Source of the DNA: Erpobdella octoculata
Lineage: Eukaryota > Annelida > Clitellata > Hirudinida > Erpobdellidae
DNA length: 64,000 nt
Direction: 5' to 3'
NCBI GenBank assembly: GCA_963978895.1
Contig: OZ022247.1
Location: 18,873,910 to 18,937,909 of the forward strand
A program made the position numbers and the translations under genes. Shown one piece after another: positions 59,619-64,000 of the stretch. The notes under the pieces were generated by a model, which saw nothing but the letters and a program-made list of their open reading frames with translations, was not told the DNA's origin and did no database searches. The stretch's first letter is position 1; every line of letters begins with the position of its first letter.

Positions 59619-59876
59619 CCTTGTTTACATTGGGCGATAATCGTTCCGGCGATTTCAAGTCTTGTTTCGAACAGTTTTCTGCTGAACTTTGAATTTTCGT
59701 GTTTCAAGTTAGGAATTTGGAAATTTTTCTCGCCGAAGGGCGTCCGCCTGATCAACGGACGTGGGCCCACCTCTCTCTTAAAAGCGTCAAGAAGTTTAAG
59801 GGCCGAAACGCTAAAAATGAGAGGTTCTTCTTCTGAAGACCTTCGGCGACGAAAGCTCGCAAAGAGTTAAAACACA
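59619..59876 (+). other. 3' UTR of the R2-like element with stem-loop
   Basis: 258 nt, duplicated exactly in the truncated copy. It contains GGGCGTCCG (59738-59746) and CGGACG..GCCC (59756-59768) with loop CCTGATCAA. This is a stem that could be the RNA signature bound by the protein for target-primed reverse transcription. It ends AAAACACA at the microsatellite, with no poly(A). Confidence 0.7.
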
Positions 59877-59981
59877 TACATACATACATACATACATACA
59901 TACATACATACATACATACATACATACATACATACATACATACATACATACATACATACATACATACATACATACATACAT

Positions 59982-60032
<51 letters not shown>

Positions 60033-60104
60033 TACATACATACATACATACATACATACATACATACATACATACATACATACATACATACATACATACA
60101 TACA
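59877..60104. repeat. (TACA)n with internal (CA)n, right flank of the R2-like element
   Basis: About 125 bp of TACA, then a (CA)n block at about 59998-60028, then about 75 bp more TACA. It continues the array interrupted by the retrotransposon. Confidence 0.97.
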
Positions 60105-61602
60105 TGCTCATAACCTGCCACTAAAATAACAAGTTCCCAGCGGTGAATTTTCGGGGGGGGGGGAGTTGTTAGTCGTAACGTTTTCCTTTAAAAATGGTTA
60201 ATGACCAGTAGATAATTAGGTCATTTTCTATAACATTTTTCCAAAAATAAACTTATTCTCCGAAGAATGTAAATAGTCAATGACCGAAAAAAGCGACATT
60301 TTCTATAAAAATTTCAAAATGTAGTCAACTTTTTCACTTTTTCTCCAGAGAATGGTGTTTCTTAAAACACGTTTGGCAAAAGAGTGCTTATCAGAGAAAG
60401 TAAACGAGGTATTAACAGTAGAAGGTCTTAAGAGGAAAACTTAACTTATGGGGAGTTTTAATAAGATCTTTTAAACACTGGAGGTAGATACCACGATTTA
60501 TCACGTGAACTGTTGTTCAAGATCAAGACATCAAATATAACCTAGCCGAATAAAATAAATTTACTTCAGCCGTATCGTTGAGTGTTTAAACTTAGACTGA
60601 GAAACACGTCAAGCTTAATATTTATATGAATTGTGGCTACAATATTTAATGTTTTAAACTCAAACTTTTTTGATCCAATGTCTAAACCCCGGAATCCAGG
60701 AATCCCGGGGTTTAGAGATTGAGATTGTATAACACAATATAACACATATGCTAAAGTAGGCGAAATTATGGATGTATTGCATAACAAATATGTTGAAGTA
60801 CTTCAAATAATAGCTGTATTGTATAAAACGCATGTTAAAGTGAGCAAAATCATGAATGTTAACTCATGTGTAAGAGTGCGAAACATTTTATAACCGCATT
60901 ATGAGTTTATAACACACATCCGTTAATACTTCGATATACGGGTTGTCACAACAAACCGAACTAACTGGTGCTAACAGCATCTACAAGCAAACAAACAATA
61001 TACTTGATGAAAACCAGCAAAACGTCAAAATCATCAACAACAACAATCAACTATGAACAACAACAAGACGAAAACAACAAACAACAAATCGTTAGAAATA
61101 AAATATTAGCGACCCTCTTTTGTGAGCAGCGCACAAAAGCAAATTCATATCAAACGTCAATAACGATTATCTACGATTCATCATTGTTCTTATTAAACAT
61201 TCGTTTAAAAGGGATTTTATCCAGATTCTCGGGTTTGGCTATTATGTTGATTATGGTGGTGGCTGTCAACCTCCATTTTTTTTTTAAACTTTTATTGATA
61301 TTTTTGACTAGTTGCTTGTTTCAAATTTTATCAAAATTCAGAATTTTAATTTGTTTTAATTTAATATTAAATAGTTCGTAAATTTGTTTTGTGTTTGAAA
61401 TTGAAAAAAATAGTTTAAAAAAATGTTTGCTGGTGTAGTAGAAAATTTAGAAAAATATTTTTTATAAAAAATGTATTTGAGAAGTGTTCTATTTCTAACT
61501 GAATTTTTGCATTTTTCTCTCACTAACAAGTATAAAAACAATTTTTCAGACATTTGTTTGTTTTACAGCTAATAAAAACAGTTTTTTGCGTCGGCAATCT
61601 AA
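60105..61602. other. AT-rich stretch with a GC hairpin, no gene seen
   Basis: Contains a G-run at 60155-60165, the hairpin at 60681-60716 and irregular GTATTGTATAACA-type motifs at 60720-60830. The plus-strand 137-codon frame at 60968-61381 is A/T-driven with no domain. An ACAACAAC tract lies at 61036-61085. Confidence 0.5.
60681..60716. repeat. Perfect 12-bp GC-containing inverted repeat
   Basis: TCTAAACCCCGG (60681-60692), 12-nt loop AATCCAGGAATC, CCGGGGTTTAGA (60705-60716). All 12 pairs match, in very AT-rich surroundings. It could form a stable hairpin in RNA or be the remnant of a small inverted-repeat element. Confidence 0.9.
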
Positions 61603-62294
61603 AGTGAAATTGTATATTGATAGCACAACATACACATGTATCACAATAAAGTGAAATTGTATATTGTATATTGATAGCACAACATACACATGTATCACAA
61701 TAAAGTGAAATTGTATATTGATAGCACAACATACACATGTATCACAATAAAATGAAATTGTATATTGATAGCACAACATACACATGTATCACAATAAAGT
61801 GAAATTGTATATTGTATATTGATAGCACAACATACACATGTATCACAATAAAGTGAAATTGTATATTGATAGCACAACATACACATGTATCACAATAAAA
61901 TGAAATTGTATATTGATAGCACAACATACACATGTATCACAATAAAGTGAAATTGTATATTGTATATTGATAGCACAACATACACATGTATCACAATAAA
62001 GTGAAATTGTATATTGATAGCACAACATACACATGTATCACAATAAAATGAAATTGTATATTGATAGCACAACATACACATGTATCACAATAAAGTGAAA
62101 TTGTATATTGTATATTGATAGCACAACATACACATGTATCACAATAAAGTGAAATTGTATATTGATAGCACAACATACACATGTATCACAATAAAATGAA
62201 ATTGTATATTGATAGCACAACATACACATGTATCACAATAAAGTGAAATTGTATATTGTATATTGATAGCACAACATACGCATGTATCACAATA
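61603..62294. repeat. 47/54-bp satellite with 148-bp higher-order repeat
   Basis: The basic unit is about 47 bp (AAGTGAAATTGTATATTGAT + AGCACAACATACACATGTAT + CACAATA). Every third unit has a doubled GTATATT and is 54 bp, giving a 148-bp higher-order period (47+47+54). The AAAATGAAATTG variant recurs 148 bp apart (61753, 61901 and onward) for about 4.5 periods. Near-identical copies imply recent expansion. The short Cys/Tyr-rich minus-strand frames are artefacts. Confidence 0.96.
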
Positions 62295-63324
62295 AACCAC
62301 TCCCAAAACCTTGACTGTTTTGGAAACGGTTCTTAGATATTTTAAAACAATAAAGAACACTCAAAACTTTAACTATTTTAAAATTTTCTTAGATATTGCG
62401 AAATATTTTAAGCCTCGTCTGTTTTTATAAATGCTGAATCAAGTAATCAAGTGTTGCATTACAACATGGATTAACTTCAAAAACCTTCTGAACAGTTTTT
62501 AGGATCCTCAGGCGCAGTTCCATAAGCTTAATTTTCCTAGCATCAAACTCCACGCCTGTCAATAGCGGAAAAAAAACTGATTTTATATGAATAAGAAATT
62601 TGAAGAAAAAAACTTTCCACCATCATCTGATTAAACATTTTTTATTTCGTACACAGTTAAAAACAGCAATAAATTTAGGGAATGTTAGTTTGTGTGTAAA
62701 TGAAAAATCAAAACTGAAAAATTACAATAAAAACCTACATTAAAAAACGTTTATTCATCAAATTAATTGTCAGAATCTGCTAGTGCAGTCAGTTTTGTAT
62801 TCAATAATTATCAGTTTTCATAATATTTAAATTCTTAGAACGGTAAGTAGGCTGCCTTTAAAGAATACTCTTTATTGTGGCATATTACTTTAAAACGTTT
62901 AGGATTATAATTTTTCAATTTCTCAACCTTTGCTGAATTTTAAAAACATCGCGATATTTTCTTTTAAAAAAATCAAAAACCGTAATTTCTTCTTTTTCCT
63001 GAAAATTTTCTAGAGAATCAAATTCTTTCTCAAAAATCAATTAGCATGTTCTAATATTGTTGTAGAAAGCAAAAGCATCTCCTGATTACTCAAGAAATGC
63101 TTACGAAAAATGTACAACTCACGAAGTTCATGTTTTCGGTTAAAAAAGATCAAATCAAACCATTTTTTTAGGATGGACTGTGTATTCTGTGCAAATGTGT
63201 TTGTACAAGTTTTTCGTCTCTGCACGACGGCCGCAATGGATGAATGTGGGATGATATATTGCGACACCTAACAATGAACTGAGATCTACGCTGTGCGACC
63301 GGAAACAGAAGTAATAAGAGCACT
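62295..63324. other. AT-rich stretch, no gene seen
   Basis: A CACTCCCAAAACCTTGACTGTTTT / CACTCAAAACTTTAACTATTTT pair near 62308 and 62358 is a diverged 50-bp duplication. The minus-strand frame at 63037-63267 has no recognised domain. Confidence 0.5.
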
Positions 63325-63475
63325 ACATACGTGAGAGTACTGCGTACGTGAGGGTATTATGTACGTAAGAGTACTACTTGCAGTACGTACATAAGAGTAC
63401 TACGTACAGTACGTACATAAGGGTACTACGTACAGTACGTACATAAGTGTACTACGTACGAGAGAGTACTACATA
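63325..63475. repeat. GTACTACGTACAGTACGTACATAAG repeat
   Basis: About five imperfect 20- to 29-bp units built from AGTACTACGTAC, rich in the palindromes TACGTA, GTAC and AGTACT. In single-stranded form it is highly self-complementary. Confidence 0.88.
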
Positions 63476-64000
63476 TACTCACATCCACTCACATCTCTCG
63501 CCTTTTCAATCTCACATCTGCACTCGTGTAAAATGTGAAATGACAACTTCAAAATACTACAAGTCTTCGACAACATCACAAAGGTCTTTTTAGTTCTAAA
63601 AAATTTTATGTCAATCTTGTTATTTTCAATAAATGATTTGCCGTTTAAACGCCTAAACGCAAAACAAAAGCAACAGAAAAGCTAGAATGAGTTTCATCGT
63701 CAAATATCGAAAAGCATTCAACACTGTAACGTGCACATAAAAAAAAACAAACAATTGACAAAGCAAAGGAAACTTGAAAACCAATGATTTTAGACGTGCC
63801 TGTCTATTAAAAAGAAACTAAAATCTAAAATCTGAAACGAACTATAAACATCTTTCGCAGATTTCTCAGAGAGACAGCGTTGAAGCATACGAGTAATCTC
63901 TATGATGATCCATTTTTATTGGAATTTAAAGATAAAAATGCAGCCATTGATTGCTGGCAAAACTTTAAGCTCTTCGGCAACAATCTTCTAAACAGGTTTT
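63476..64000. other. AT-rich end of window, no gene seen
   Basis: Unremarkable A/T-rich sequence; no repeat or gene recognised. Confidence 0.5.

Larger units (their letters stand above)
56086..59876 (+). mobile_element. Full-length R2-like (restriction-like endonuclease) retrotransposon in (ATAC)n
   Basis: 3,791 bp: a short leader with five hairpins (56112-56206), one long ORF, a 258-nt 3' UTR, and a 3' junction AAAACACA directly abutting TACATACA repeats. A single ORF with N-terminal zinc finger, RT and C-terminal CCHC plus PD-(D/E)-like endonuclease defines the early-branching R2/NeSL/Hero-type group. Those elements cut specific targets and prime reverse transcription there. The exact clade cannot be set by eye. 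The open frame and identity to the truncated neighbour point to recent activity. Confidence 0.88.

Overview
This is a eukaryotic, almost certainly invertebrate animal, genomic window. It is AT-rich, gene-poor and packed with microsatellites, minisatellites and non-LTR retrotransposons. Exons are small and flanked by GT/AG splice sites. They encode halves of immunoglobulin (Ig) domains separated by introns of 1 to 13 kb. I cannot fix the phylum; a lophotrochozoan or other AT-rich invertebrate fits, but that is inference.

Region 1-25 kb: one minus-strand host gene can be assembled from four exons (24680-24937, 11467-11562, 9964-10225, 2148-2242). Splice phases agree at all three junctions (1/1, 1/1, 2/2). 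Together they encode two tandem Ig domains, each split by an intron just before the F strand. The first and last exons of the gene lie outside the window. Its introns hold long ATC, AAT, ATT and GAY arrays, a 40-bp satellite with higher-order structure, and 15-, 21- and 28-bp minisatellites. They also hold several GC-richer, non-repetitive islands that may be regulatory.

Region 25-37 kb: more minisatellites and islands, a tRNA-related SINE-like repeat, a nearly full-length CR1/L2-type LINE (ORF1, endonuclease-RT ORF2 with one frameshift, AAAT tail), and a SINE-like insertion with a clear 14-bp target-site duplication.

Region 37-44 kb: purine- and pyrimidine-rich tracts, a 5'-truncated second LINE, and a compact 2-kb LTR element inserted in a (TA)n tract. 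The LTR element has two apparently identical 200-bp LTRs and a single 497-aa SAP-domain ORF with no pol gene. A roughly 940-bp array of a 9-bp unit follows.

Region 44-64 kb: minisatellites (12- to 148-bp periods), GAA and GAT/GGT arrays, and a 760-bp (ATAC)n array. A full-length retrotransposon of the R2-like group (zinc finger, RT, restriction-like endonuclease) sits in this array. It is preceded head-to-tail by a 537-bp 3' fragment of an identical copy. Its 5' end carries five consecutive hairpins with a constant GAAAGA loop and changing but complementary stems. The rest is AT-rich DNA with a 148-bp higher-order repeat and a strong GC hairpin.

The strongest candidates for something undescribed are the SAP-only LTR element, the five-hairpin leader of the R2-like element, and that element's association with the (ATAC)n array. 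No rRNA gene, intact tRNA gene or CRISPR array was seen.
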